The notes under the pieces are model-generated. The model worked only from the letters and a program-made list of their open reading frames with translations, made no database searches and was not told where the DNA came from. Below are positions 5,990 to 15,256 of a DNA stretch of 64,000 nucleotides, piece by piece (position 1 is the first letter of the stretch; each line of letters begins with the position of its first letter). The translations under genes and the position numbers were made by a program. Source of the stretch: JAFEBO01 sp050730655 (GTDB lineage Bacteria; Planctomycetota; Phycisphaerae; Phycisphaerales; UBA1924); the NCBI GenBank assembly GCA_050730655.1, contig JBOHNL010000004.1, positions 124,001 to 188,000 on the forward strand, in the 5' to 3' direction.

Positions 5990-8896
5990 TTGGCCAAGCA
6001 GAAGCGCGTATTTGAGATCGCAAAAGAGATCGGCGTCGATTCCAAAGTCATCGTGGCCAAGTGCCACGCGGAAGGAATCCCTGAGACGACGATCAAGAAC
6101 TATCAGTCCGCCGTGAGCGCGGGCCTCGAGGCCACCATCCGCGAGTGGTTCAGCGATCATGCCGCCGCATCAACCGCGATCGAGACCGCCGAGAAGATCG
6201 ATATCTCGACAGCCAAGAAGGCCTCACCCAAGCGCCGCAAAAAGGCCGACGGCGAGCCCGACGAGGTTGGTGGCGGCATCGCCGTCGCAGCCCCGCCCGC
6301 AACCCTCCGCCCGACGCACACGCCATCCGCTCCCGTCGAACCCGAAATCCAGGCCCGCCCGGCTGCACCGACATATATCAAGCCCGCGGCGACCGAGCCC
6401 GAAATTCACGCGTACACGCAACCTGCGACGCCGCTCGCGCCTGCAGCGAAGGCTCCGACTCCTTCAGTCGCCGCCAAGCCAGCCGCGCCGGAAGCGCCAC
6501 GTCAAGATGGCAATGCGGTAACTCCGGGCGTTGCACACTCGCCGCAGCCTCCGCACCACCCTCCTCATCAACCGCCGCATCACGCCCCGATTCCGCCGCG
6601 CGTGCTGGGTCCCACCCGCGTCCAGCCGGCACCAATGAACGTGCCGACGCGGCCGACGAACGTGGGCCCTGCAGGTCCCAAGCTCGAAATCAAGACTGCC
6701 GTCAAGCTTTCCGGCCCCAAGGTCGTCCGCATCGAAGCGGCCGAAGTAATGGACGCCCCGCGTCCGCGCCGGTTCACACCTGGCGGCGGCACAGGCACAG
6801 GTACTCGTTCTCCTGGCAGCCAAGGCGAAGATGACAGCAGTCGCAGCCCGCGGCGTAAGTCGGGTGGCGGCGGCAGCAGTGGTGGCAACAGCAGCAGCGG
6901 TGCCGCGGGCGCCAAGCGGTCGAGCGGCACGGGCGTCCCGCAGCGTCGGCGTGCCAGTTCCGGCCAGGAATGGGTCGGCGGCACGACGGGCGTGTTCTCT
7001 GAACAGGATCTGATCGAGCGCGAGGCGCGGCTGGCCCGATCGGGCGGCTTCCTCAAGAAGCGCCGTCAGGATCTGAAGCGCACCGAGCATCACGCTGACT
7101 CCGACATGCAGCAGGACGGCAAGATCCGCATTGCGGCGCCGTTCACCATCAAGGATTTGTCGGAGGCGACGGGCGTCAAGGGCGCCGAGATCGTGAAGAA
7201 GCTGTTCCTTGAAGGCATCATGGCCACGATCAACTCGGGCATTGATCCTGCGAAGGCGCAGGAGATCATGATCGACTTTGATGTCGATCTCGAAGTGACC
7301 GAAGCCAAGTCGGCCGAAGAAGTAGTCAGTTCGCAGTTCGCGGATCGCGTCGCGATGGACCTGCGTCCGCGCGGACCGATCGTCACGATCCTCGGACACG
7401 TCGACCATGGCAAGACGAGCCTGCTCGACAAGATTCGCAATGCTAATGTTGCCGCGGGTGAGGCCGGCGGCATCACGCAGCGCACCAGCGCGTTCCGCGT
7501 TGGGCTCGAAGTTGCGGGCGAACAGAAGGAAATCGTCTTCCTGGATACGCCGGGCCACGAAGCGTTCACGAGCATGCGTTCACGCGGCGCGAACATGACC
7601 GACGTGGTCGTGCTTGTCGTCTCGGCGCCGGAAGGCGTCATGCCGCAGACGATCGAGAGCATCAACCACGCGAAGGCCGCGAAGGTGCCGATCGTGGTCG
7701 CGCTGAACAAGATCGATCGTCCGGATGCGACCGATGCGCAGGTGCAGAAGGTGCTCGGACGGCTTGCAGAAAACGATCTGAACCCGGTGGAATGGGGCGG
7801 AACGGTCGAAGTCATCAAGACATCGGCGACCACGGGCGTCGGAATCCCCGAGCTGCTCGAAACGCTCGATTACCAGGCGCAGCTGCTGGAACTCAAGGCC
7901 GACTTTGATGGCCCGGCACGCGGCACCGTGATCGAAGCTCGCACGGAAGAGGGCCGCGGCGCGGTCGCGAACATCCTTGTTCAACAGGGCAAGCTCAAGG
8001 TCGGTGATTATCTCGTCGCCGGCCGCGCGTTTGGTCGTATTCGCGACATCACGGACGATCGTGGCCGAAAGATCAAGGACGTCACGCCCCCGACGCCGGT
8101 GCAGATCTCGGGCATCGACGAAGTGCCGACGGCGGGCGACAAGTTCTACGTGGTCGATTCGCTGAAGAAGGCTCAGGAAGCTGCCGAGCAGCGTCGCCAT
8201 CGCGAACGCGAGACTGAACTCGCTCAGCCCAAGCTCACGCTCGACAACATGTTCGCGCAGATGGCGGATACGGAGCTCAAGGAAATCCGTGTTGTCATCA
8301 AGGCGGCCGAACAGGGCACGCTCGACGTGCTCAAGAGCCAGGCCGAAAAGGTCAGCACTCCGGAGGTCAAGGTTCGTGTGCTCGAGGCCGCGATCGGCGG
8401 CATCACCGAGAGCAACGTGCTGCTGGCGCAAGCGTCGCACGCGGTCATCATCGGCTTCAACGTCATCCCCTCGGGCAAGGCACGCAGCCTGGCCGAGCAG
8501 AAGGGCGTCGAGATCCGCACGTATCAGGTCATCTACGACATCGTGGACGACCTGAAGAAAGCGGCCGAGGGCATGCTCGCTCCGGAACTCCGCCAGGAGA
8601 TCCTGGGCCACGCCGAAGTCCGCAAGGTCTTCAAGGTCACCAAGGTCGGCTCGATCGCGGGCTGCTACATCACCGACGGCATCGTGCAGCGCGACGCGCT
8701 CATCCGCGTCACACGCAACGGCGTTGTGGTCGAGAACGATCGCAAGCTCGAGCAGCTCAAGCGTGTCAAGGACGATGCCAAGGAAGTTCGCGCCGGCATG
8801 GAATGCGGCATGAAGATCTTCGGCTACGACGACATCAAGGAAGGCGACGTGCTCGAGTGCTACAAGCAGGTCGAGGTCAAGCGAACGCTTGGCTAA
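5990..8896 (+). CDS. infB: Translation initiation factor IF-2
   Basis: A 968-residue GTPase that brings fMet-tRNA to the 30S subunit and promotes subunit joining. An IF2_N motif occupies about residues 1-50. A long disordered region follows: Pro/Ala/His-rich to about 200, then Gly/Ser/Arg-rich. A second IF2_N module begins near 384. The G domain has GHVDHGKT (469-476), DTPGHE (519-524) and NKID (573-576), followed by the usual domains II-IV. The start is a TTG at 5990 with GGAG 7 nt upstream, since the IF2_N motif (AKQKRVFEIAKEIGV) begins immediately after it. The N-terminal linker is longer than in many bacteria but is variable in this family. It is followed by ylxP and rbfA in the same operon. 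Confidence 0.97.
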   Translation: MAKQKRVFEIAKEIGVDSKVIVAKCHAEGIPETTIKNYQSAVSAGLEATIREWFSDHAAASTAIETAEKIDISTAKKASPKRRKKADGEPDEVGGGIAVAAPPATLRPTHTPSAPVEPEIQARPAAPTYIKPAATEPEIHAYTQPATPLAPAAKAPTPSVAAKPAAPEAPRQDGNAVTPGVAHSPQPPHHPPHQPPHHAPIPPRVLGPTRVQPAPMNVPTRPTNVGPAGPKLEIKTAVKLSGPKVVRIEAAEVMDAPRPRRFTPGGGTGTGTRSPGSQGEDDSSRSPRRKSGGGGSSGGNSSSGAAGAKRSSGTGVPQRRRASSGQEWVGGTTGVFSEQDLIEREARLARSGGFLKKRRQDLKRTEHHADSDMQQDGKIRIAAPFTIKDLSEATGVKGAEIVKKLFLEGIMATINSGIDPAKAQEIMIDFDVDLEVTEAKSAEEVVSSQFADRVAMDLRPRGPIVTILGHVDHGKTSLLDKIRNANVAAGEAGGITQRTSAFRVGLEVAGEQKEIVFLDTPGHEAFTSMRSRGANMTDVVVLVVSAPEGVMPQTIESINHAKAAKVPIVVALNKIDRPDATDAQVQKVLGRLAENDLNPVEWGGTVEVIKTSATTGVGIPELLETLDYQAQLLELKADFDGPARGTVIEARTEEGRGAVANILVQQGKLKVGDYLVAGRAFGRIRDITDDRGRKIKDVTPPTPVQISGIDEVPTAGDKFYVVDSLKKAQEAAEQRRHRERETELAQPKLTLDNMFAQMADTELKEIRVVIKAAEQGTLDVLKSQAEKVSTPEVKVRVLEAAIGGITESNVLLAQASHAVIIGFNVIPSGKARSLAEQKGVEIRTYQVIYDIVDDLKKAAEGMLAPELRQEILGHAEVRKVFKVTKVGSIAGCYITDGIVQRDALIRVTRNGVVVENDRKLEQLKRVKDDAKEVRAGMECGMKIFGYDDIKEGDVLECYKQVEVKRTLG

Positions 8897-8940
8897 GTGG
8901 CGGCTGGTGATTGCATGACACGTGTTTGGACGGAAATCTG

Positions 8941-9441
8941 ATGGTGCTCGGAGTCCTCCAATTCCAGGTACTGGTCCACGGGTCCGAGTCGCTCAAGGAC
9001 AAGCGGCGGGTCGTGCAATCGCTGAAGGACAAGCTCCACCGCGAGCATCTGTGCTCGATCGCAGAGGTGGGCGACCCGGACCTGCTCAACGCGGCCACAA
9101 TCGCTCTGGCGATCGTGACGCGCGACGGGCAGCGGGCGGGCGAGATTCTCGATGCGATCACGATCAAGCTGCGCGAGCTTCGCGACGGCGAGGTCGGCGA
9201 GATCGACCGGCAGGTGCTGCACGCGAGCGCGGGTTGGATCGGCGCGGTGCAGCCCGAAGAAATCGAGGCGCTTCCATCGCCCCGTACCGAGGTGCGCATC
9301 AGCGATCCGAAGTCCGGCGACGGAAGCGATCCGGAAACCGACGCGATGATGAGCGAGCGCGGGCTCGAGGCGGAAATTCTGGAACAGATCGAACAGGCGG
9401 AACGCGAAGAGCGCGCCCAAAAAGGTGGAGACGCAGCTTGA
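8941..9441 (+). CDS. ylxP: DUF503 (YlxP-like) protein
   Basis: A 166-residue protein with the DUF503 N-terminal signature (LGVLQFQVLVHGSESLKDKR, then RVVQSLKDKL and a central AEVGDPDLLN). YlxP family members are usually about 90-100 residues and sit between infB and rbfA, as here. Reported work links them to ribosome assembly, but the biochemical role is not settled. The extra 70 C-terminal residues are acidic and Glu-rich (MMSERGLEAEILEQIEQAER) and probably helical. The ATG at 8941 was chosen because the family motif starts at residue 2. Its TGA overlaps the TTG of rbfA (TTGA), implying translational coupling. Confidence 0.85.
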   Translation: MVLGVLQFQVLVHGSESLKDKRRVVQSLKDKLHREHLCSIAEVGDPDLLNAATIALAIVTRDGQRAGEILDAITIKLRELRDGEVGEIDRQVLHASAGWIGAVQPEEIEALPSPRTEVRISDPKSGDGSDPETDAMMSERGLEAEILEQIEQAEREERAQKGGDAA

Positions 9442-9884
9442 GCAGACGCCAGGAACAATTTACGTCGGTGCTACGCGGCGCCGTGCAAGCGGTGATCGAT
9501 CGCGGGATTCAAGACCCGCGGATCTCGGGCATGATTACCGTGACCGAGGTGCGCGTCTCGGAAGACTTTGCCGACGCGACCATTTTGATCTCGGTTCTGC
9601 CGGCGGAACGCCAGGAACTCACGCTTCACGGCATTCGAAGCGCGACGATGCACATCCGGCGCGAGGCGGGTAAGAACGTCGACTCCCGCAAGCTCCCCCG
9701 CTTCCACTTTGATCTGGATTCGCGCCAGAAGAAGCAGGCGGCGGTGATCGATGCACTCTTGAAGGTGCAGGAGGATCGCGAAGCTCGTGGCCTGCCCGCC
9801 GAAGAGCCCGCCAAACCGAATTCGAGCGAGCCCGGCTCGACAACTCCTCCGCCCCCACTTTCCCCGGAAAGACGAAACGCATGA
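9438..9884 (+). CDS. rbfA: Ribosome-binding factor A
   Basis: A 148-residue protein with the RbfA KH-like fold. It binds the 30S subunit and helps 16S rRNA 5'-end maturation and cold adaptation. Recognisable features are the N-terminal VLRGAVQAVIDRGIQDPRI, then SGMITVTEVRVSEDFADATI, and the RHxx-like region RKLPRFHFDLDSRQKK. The TTG at 9438 is preferred: it overlaps the ylxP stop, GGTGGAG lies 7 nt upstream, and the family N-terminus (SRRQEQFTSVLRG) begins at once. A longer reading from 8922 would run antisense-like through ylxP and is rejected. The C-terminal 30 residues are Pro/Ser-rich. It overlaps the next gene by 4 nt (ATGA). Confidence 0.93.
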   Translation: MSRRQEQFTSVLRGAVQAVIDRGIQDPRISGMITVTEVRVSEDFADATILISVLPAERQELTLHGIRSATMHIRREAGKNVDSRKLPRFHFDLDSRQKKQAAVIDALLKVQEDREARGLPAEEPAKPNSSEPGSTTPPPPLSPERRNA

Positions 9885-10672
9885 GTGCGCAGGACCCGGC
9901 CAAGCTTCTCCAGGCTCTGCTGAAGAAGCTCTCGAATCGCTATGGCGAGCAGCAGCCCGACCCGCTCACTGCGGGCGTCGATGAGGGCGTTGATCCGCTG
10001 CTTCACCTCTTTGTCTATTCGTTCTTGCTCTGGGACGCCTCGACCGGCCAGGCCCGCGCGGCGCTCAAACGCATTCGCGAGACCTTTGTCGACTACAACG
10101 AACTTCGGATCGCGTTCGCAGACGAGATTGCCGCGGCATTCGGCGAGCGCTATCCGCGCGGGTACGAACGCGCACTCCGCCTTCGATCGAGCCTCCACGA
10201 CATCTTCAAGCGCGAGCACTCGCTCTCGCTCCAGAGCCTGACCGAACTTTCCAAGCGCGAGGCCCGCAGCTATCTCGATTCGATCGACGGCACCCCTGCG
10301 TACGTCTCCGCCCGCGTCCTTTCGCTTGGTCTCGGCGGCCATGCCATCCCGGTCGATCAGCGGATCGCCGACTTGCTCGCATCCGAAGCGGTATTGGGCG
10401 ATGACGTGACCGATGCCGACAGCGCAGCTTCCTGGCTTGAGCGCCAGATTCGCGCGGGCGAGGCGACCAATGTGGCGCTGGTGCTGCAGGCATGGTCGGA
10501 CGATCAGGGTGCCGCACCCCGTCGCGAGCGCCGCGCCGATCTGCCCGATTTCTCGCCACCCGAACTGCCGCCACCTGTTCTGGAGGAGCAAGGCGTCGCG
10601 GCGGCGGCAAAGAAGCAGGCCAAAGCAAAGAAAACGTCCAAGCGGTCTTCCAAATCTTCGGCCAAGGGCTGA
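9881..10672 (+). CDS. Helix-hairpin-helix protein resembling endonuclease III-type glycosylases
   Basis: A 263-residue protein coupled to rbfA by an ATGA overlap. Residues 70-77 (VDYNELRI) and the segment GTPAYVSARVLSLGLGGHAIPVDQRI (137-162) resemble the HhH-GPD hairpin and the Asp-bearing helix of endonuclease III and its relatives. Asp159 lies in the position of the catalytic aspartate. The position of the endonuclease III lysine is occupied by Tyr141, so any activity would be that of a monofunctional glycosylase, or catalysis may be lost. No iron-sulfur cysteine cluster is present. The last 70 residues are Pro-rich and then Lys/Ala/Ser-rich, a likely nucleic-acid-binding tail. The family call is by eye and moderate. 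Its place in a ribosome operon leaves open an RNA-related role. Confidence 0.5.
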   Translation: MSAQDPAKLLQALLKKLSNRYGEQQPDPLTAGVDEGVDPLLHLFVYSFLLWDASTGQARAALKRIRETFVDYNELRIAFADEIAAAFGERYPRGYERALRLRSSLHDIFKREHSLSLQSLTELSKREARSYLDSIDGTPAYVSARVLSLGLGGHAIPVDQRIADLLASEAVLGDDVTDADSAASWLERQIRAGEATNVALVLQAWSDDQGAAPRRERRADLPDFSPPELPPPVLEEQGVAAAAKKQAKAKKTSKRSSKSSAKG

Positions 10673-10768
10673 AGAAAATGGCGTTCCCACCGGGCCGAAG
10701 AACAAAGTTTCCTCCGATCGCGAACATCCTCCATGCCGCCACGCTCAAAAGCACTCTTCCCACGTTCG

Positions 10769-13700
10769 ATGTCGAAGCGAGCCGTCAGCGTCCATCCGGG
10801 CTTGATTGCTTCGGTGCTCATCGCGTGTTGTGGCCTTTCTTGCTCGAGCAGTCCGAATTCTCCGAAAGCAGCGGACTCATCGCAGCTCGCCCCGGTCGAT
10901 CCGGCGGACGCGAATCTGCCTCGGTCGATTCAAGAATTGCGGCGCGTTTCACGCGGTGCAAAGCCTGAAGCGGCGCGTGCCCGCGACCTTCCCCCGCCTC
11001 CGGGGATCGACGCCTCGCGCCTGGCAGCGTTGACTCCTGCAGAGATTGCATCCAACCCGAATCTCAATCGCCCGCTCGCGGAAGTCGCGCCGGAGTTTGC
11101 AGCAAAGGTTTCATTTCCCAAGACGAGCGATCCGGCAGTGGACGAAGAGGCGAAGGCAGAGGCCGTGCGTCTCTATGTCGCTGGGCGTTCGGCGCTGCTG
11201 GGCGGAGATGCAACGCAGGCACAGGCCCTGCTGACCGATGCGGCGGGAAAAGATCCGGCGGAGGCCGCGGTCTGGCGCGAACTCGCGGAAGCCCAGTACA
11301 AGCTGGGCCGTCGCACGCTCGCGATCTCGTCCTACACGCAGGCGGCGCGCCGTGGGCTCGATGAATCACGCGTCTGGTGGATGTTGGGCAAGGACGCGGC
11401 GCAGAAGTCTGACCTCAATCGTGCCGCCGCGTATCTCGCACGTGCGAACGCAGCGCCCGATGTGGCCTCTGATGCGGCGATGCCGTTCGTCGTCGCGGCA
11501 GATTTCGGCGAAACGCTCGCACGCCTCGGCTATTCGGCTGCCGCGTCCGAAGCGCTCAATGCGTCCGCGGCGCTCCCCGAGACTTTCACCGAGAACACGA
11601 ACTATCGCACCGAACTCGGCGAGGTCTATCGGCGCCGCGGCGAATTGCTCGAACAGGCCGGTGATATCGCGATGCGCATGGGGCGTTCTGACGTTGCGCT
11701 CGCGAGCTACGCGAAGGCGCTCGAGTATCCGTCGGTTGATTCTGGGGCGACGCTTGTTCGTTTCATTTACGCGTCGGCGCTGCAGGGTGAGCCGTCGAAG
11801 GCTGCGCAGCTGCTGATTGAAATGATTCTGGACGCCAACGGGTGGATCGAAGATCGCCAGTTGCTGCTGATTCGGTATCTGTCGGAAAACACCAGTGCGG
11901 GGCCCGCGCTCTCGCGAGCGCTCGCGGTGATGCCCGAGGATCTGAAGAAGCCGCTCTCGCCGACGATCCAGTCGCGCCTCGTGCGTGCGCGGGCCGCGGC
12001 GGACCCGCAGGGGGCGAAACTGCTCCGCGAACATCTCGCGGCACATCCGCTTGATTCTGAAGTCGCGGCCGACCTGATCGAGCTGTCAACGCGAAACGGC
12101 GCCAGCGCGGGCAAAGAAGCACTCCAGATGGCGACGGCATCGCCGGGTTCCGCCGTGCGGATCGGCGATGCGGTCATGCGCGACGGGCGCGCGCTTGATT
12201 CATCATTTACCGTGATCGAACGCGGCGCAAAGTCGCCCGGTCAGCGTGCAATGTCGGCGTGGATGGAATCCCGCCTGGGTTTCGCGACTCGAGCCCTCGA
12301 AACCGCCAAGGTCATCGACCTTGCAAAGATTTCCGATGCCGAGGCCCGGGCCGTGCTGCTGGGCGTGAAGCTGCACGCGGCACTCGACGCCGGGGACTTC
12401 AAGAGCGCACAGCTGCTGGTTGACCAGCTCAAGGCGGACGAGGATCTTCCCTTCGCCGTGCGCTGCGGATCACTGCTCGACGCCGGTGAAGACGCATTTG
12501 TGATCGACCTCGCCAAGTCGCTGGATGTCTCAACGCTCACAAATGATCCCGGTGAGCGGATCGCAGCCGCGGATATTCTTTCGCGCACCGGGCGCGCGAA
12601 GGACGCCGAAGCAATCCTCGAAGACGTTCTCGCCCAGGATCGCTTCGACGAGCGGGCCCATCAGGCGCTGATTGCGCTTTATCTGCCGAGCGGCCCGCTG
12701 AAGGACGAGGCAAGGCTCGGAGCGGCATCAAGGCGCCTTCGCGATTCGATTCCGTCGAGCCGCGTGATCCGCTGGCTGGTCGCCGGCGAACTGGCACAGC
12801 GCCAGCTCTGGTCGCAGGCGGAAATGTCGCTGATCTCGATCGCAGAAGAGAGCGAACCGGAGCCGACGCTCATCGAGCAATTGGTGGTCGCATGGGAGCG
12901 CCAGACGACCGGAGACGCCGAGACCAAAGCGGCCCTGCTCAATCGCGCCGATACTTGGCTTCGCGCCAAGCTCGCGCAATATTCCGGGAATGTCGGCCTG
13001 ATCGCGGCTCGCGCCCGCGTACTTGAGCTCCAGGGCAAGGCATCTGAGGCGGAAAAATCGCTCGCCGATCTCGTGGCACGCTACCCGATCGATTCCATTG
13101 CGCGCCAGCGCGAGCAGCTTGTGCGAACGTCGCTCAAGGATCCGGAACGTGCGCAGAAGCTCGCGCTCGAGCGGCTCGATCACACGCCGCGATCCGCGGA
13201 TGACTCTCTCGAACTCGCCGAACTCTTCGCGACCAAAGGCGATTCGCGTGGAGCGACCGATGCGATCATCCGTGGTGTACCGGCGGGCGCACTGCTCAAC
13301 TCGCCTCAGCGCCAGCGCCTCATCGCACTCATCAACCAGCAGGTGGGCGCCGCAGTGAAGGATGAATCGGGCGCGTCAGCCAAGTCGGTTCTCGATCTGC
13401 TCGCGCACACGGGAAGTCTCGGCATCGACCTTCCTCGGCCTCTGCACGAATCACGCCTTGCACTGCTCGCGACGTACTCACCCGCCGACACCAACTCGCT
13501 CGTCGAGGCGGCACGTCAGACCGTGCGTCAATATCCGGATGGTTCGACGCTCCTGCTCGCGCGAACCGCCGATCGGATCAGCAGGTCGCCGTCTCCGGAG
13601 GCCGCACCGCGTTTCCTGCGAGAAGCGATCAAATTTGTCCCCGAACCCACGACCGAGCTCTACCGATATCTCGTCTACTACCTGATTGCACGCTACGGCG

Positions 13701-14470
13701 ACATCAACGACGTTCGAGCGCTCGTGCCGCTGCTCGATGATCCGTCCAAGGCCGTCATCATTTCAGAGCTGGCGTCGGACAGCGGGCAGGATATTCCCGC
13801 GGCACAGGCCGATCGCATCACGCTGGTGCTGCACAACGTCGCATCTTCAGCGACACTTCGCGATCGCTCCCCCTTCGCGATGGAGATCTATCGCGTTGTA
13901 TTGGAGCGCGATCCGCGCCACGCGATGTCGTGCAACAACCTTGCGTATTACCTGCTCGACCACGGGGGCGACCTTGCGGAGTCAGAGCGACTGCTGCTGA
14001 TCGCCTACGCGGACAAGCCCGATACGGCGAGCGTGCTCGACTCGCTCGGCTGGCTGAGGTTCAAGCAGGGAAAGCTGCGCGACACCAAGGACGCCGCTGG
14101 TAACGTCGTCGAGTCGGGCGCGATTTCGCTCCTCACCCGTGCGCTCGAAGCGCGGGACGGAACCGACAATGCCGTCATCACCGACCACCTCGCCGACGCG
14201 CTCTGGGCGGCGGGCGAATCGCAAAAGGCCAAAGAAAACTGGGAGCTCGCACGCGTCACCGCCAAGCGGTCGGCCGATCAGATTATGGCGGTGCGGTCGC
14301 AGCGCAATCTCGGGGATGACGACGAAACGGGCAAAGTTGAACTGGCTGAGCTGCGTGGAGTTCTCGCGCAGACCGAATTGAAATTGAAAGCGGTCGCCGA
14401 AGGCAAAGAGCCGAAGGTCGCCGAGCACGCACCACCCGCCACCACTCCGGCGGTGACCACCTCGCGCTAG
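10769..14470 (+). CDS. Giant TPR-repeat lipoprotein
   Basis: About 1233 residues. The N-terminus MSKRAVSVHP and a hydrophobic stretch end in the lipobox LIAC (Cys20), so it is probably a periplasm-facing lipoprotein. Nearly the whole remainder is Ala/Leu-rich helical repeats of TPR type, clear at about 130-240 (AVWRELAEAQYKLGRRTLAI) and at the C-terminus (NNLAYYLLDHGGDLAESERL, then VLDSLGWLRFKQGKL). No catalytic domain is seen. Such proteins usually act as scaffolds for envelope or secretion complexes; the partner here is unknown. An in-frame ATG at 10733 would add 12 residues, but the one at 10769 gives a normal signal peptide. Neither has a good ribosome-binding site. It lies between the rbfA cluster and yebC, only 15 nt before the latter. 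Confidence 0.75.
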   Translation: MSKRAVSVHPGLIASVLIACCGLSCSSSPNSPKAADSSQLAPVDPADANLPRSIQELRRVSRGAKPEAARARDLPPPPGIDASRLAALTPAEIASNPNLNRPLAEVAPEFAAKVSFPKTSDPAVDEEAKAEAVRLYVAGRSALLGGDATQAQALLTDAAGKDPAEAAVWRELAEAQYKLGRRTLAISSYTQAARRGLDESRVWWMLGKDAAQKSDLNRAAAYLARANAAPDVASDAAMPFVVAADFGETLARLGYSAAASEALNASAALPETFTENTNYRTELGEVYRRRGELLEQAGDIAMRMGRSDVALASYAKALEYPSVDSGATLVRFIYASALQGEPSKAAQLLIEMILDANGWIEDRQLLLIRYLSENTSAGPALSRALAVMPEDLKKPLSPTIQSRLVRARAAADPQGAKLLREHLAAHPLDSEVAADLIELSTRNGASAGKEALQMATASPGSAVRIGDAVMRDGRALDSSFTVIERGAKSPGQRAMSAWMESRLGFATRALETAKVIDLAKISDAEARAVLLGVKLHAALDAGDFKSAQLLVDQLKADEDLPFAVRCGSLLDAGEDAFVIDLAKSLDVSTLTNDPGERIAAADILSRTGRAKDAEAILEDVLAQDRFDERAHQALIALYLPSGPLKDEARLGAASRRLRDSIPSSRVIRWLVAGELAQRQLWSQAEMSLISIAEESEPEPTLIEQLVVAWERQTTGDAETKAALLNRADTWLRAKLAQYSGNVGLIAARARVLELQGKASEAEKSLADLVARYPIDSIARQREQLVRTSLKDPERAQKLALERLDHTPRSADDSLELAELFATKGDSRGATDAIIRGVPAGALLNSPQRQRLIALINQQVGAAVKDESGASAKSVLDLLAHTGSLGIDLPRPLHESRLALLATYSPADTNSLVEAARQTVRQYPDGSTLLLARTADRISRSPSPEAAPRFLREAIKFVPEPTTELYRYLVYYLIARYGDINDVRALVPLLDDPSKAVIISELASDSGQDIPAAQADRITLVLHNVASSATLRDRSPFAMEIYRVVLERDPRHAMSCNNLAYYLLDHGGDLAESERLLLIAYADKPDTASVLDSLGWLRFKQGKLRDTKDAAGNVVESGAISLLTRALEARDGTDNAVITDHLADALWAAGESQKAKENWELARVTAKRSADQIMAVRSQRNLGDDDETGKVELAELRGVLAQTELKLKAVAEGKEPKVAEHAPPATTPAVTTSR

Positions 14471-14485
14471 TAACGAGCACTCCCA

Positions 14486-15235
14486 ATGGCCGGCCACAAT
14501 AAATGGAGCAAGATCAAGCACCGCAAGGCGGTTGTCGACAAACGCCGGGGTAAGGTCTGGACCAAAGTCGCGAAGGCGATCATTGTCGCCGCAAAGAATG
14601 GCGGCCCGGATCCCGATTCGAATCTCTCGCTCCGATACGCGATGGATGAGGCCCGCTACGCGAATATGCCGCGGGACACGATCGAGCGCGCCATCCAGAA
14701 GGGTGCGGGCGGCGCGGGGGGCGAAAACTACGACCACGTTCGATACGAGGGCTACGGCCCGGGCGGCGTTGCGATCATCATCGACACGCTGACCGACAAC
14801 CGCGCCCGAACCGTTGGTGACCTGCGGCTCGCGTTCGACCGCAATGGCGGCAATCTCGGCAACAGCGGATGCGTTGCCTACATGTTCACGCCGAAGGGAC
14901 AGATCGTGTTCAATGCGCCGGGTCTGAGCGAGGACCGCGTGATAGAGCTCGCGCTCGAGGCGGGCGCGGACGACGTGATTTCACCCGATGATCCGTCCGA
15001 TCCCGCTGAACCGTGGACCATTCTGACGAGTGTTCCCACGTTTCAGAAGGTGAAGGAATCGCTCGAAAAGTCCGGCATCACGATCGCGGAAGCGGGGATC
15101 GCCATGGTCCCGGCGGAGAATGTCACGGTCACGGGCGACGCTGCGGCAACAGTGATTGAGCTCATCGACGCGATCGAAGATCTGGACGATATCCAGAAGG
15201 TCTATACGAACGCAGACGTGCGCGACGCGGAGTGA
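14486..15235 (+). CDS. yebC: YebC/PmpR family protein
   Basis: A 249-residue protein of standard YebC/TACO1 length. The signature MAGHNKWSKIKHRKA opens the protein. Other family blocks are DTIERAIQKGAGG, YEGYGPGGVAIIID and NLGNSGCVAYMF. Members were first described as transcription regulators, and more recent work ties them to helping ribosomes through difficult stretches such as polyproline; which applies here cannot be told. The gene starts 15 nt after the TPR lipoprotein gene and may be co-transcribed. It is convergent with the next gene, with about 20 nt between stops. Confidence 0.95.
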   Translation: MAGHNKWSKIKHRKAVVDKRRGKVWTKVAKAIIVAAKNGGPDPDSNLSLRYAMDEARYANMPRDTIERAIQKGAGGAGGENYDHVRYEGYGPGGVAIIIDTLTDNRARTVGDLRLAFDRNGGNLGNSGCVAYMFTPKGQIVFNAPGLSEDRVIELALEAGADDVISPDDPSDPAEPWTILTSVPTFQKVKESLEKSGITIAEAGIAMVPAENVTVTGDAAATVIELIDAIEDLDDIQKVYTNADVRDAE

Positions 15236-15256
15236 TCCCGCGTCGTCACTGTGATA

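Noticed and set aside
6464..7558. 364-codon minus-strand frame across infB
   Set aside because: Antisense shadow of infB including the repetitive linker; no protein-like features.
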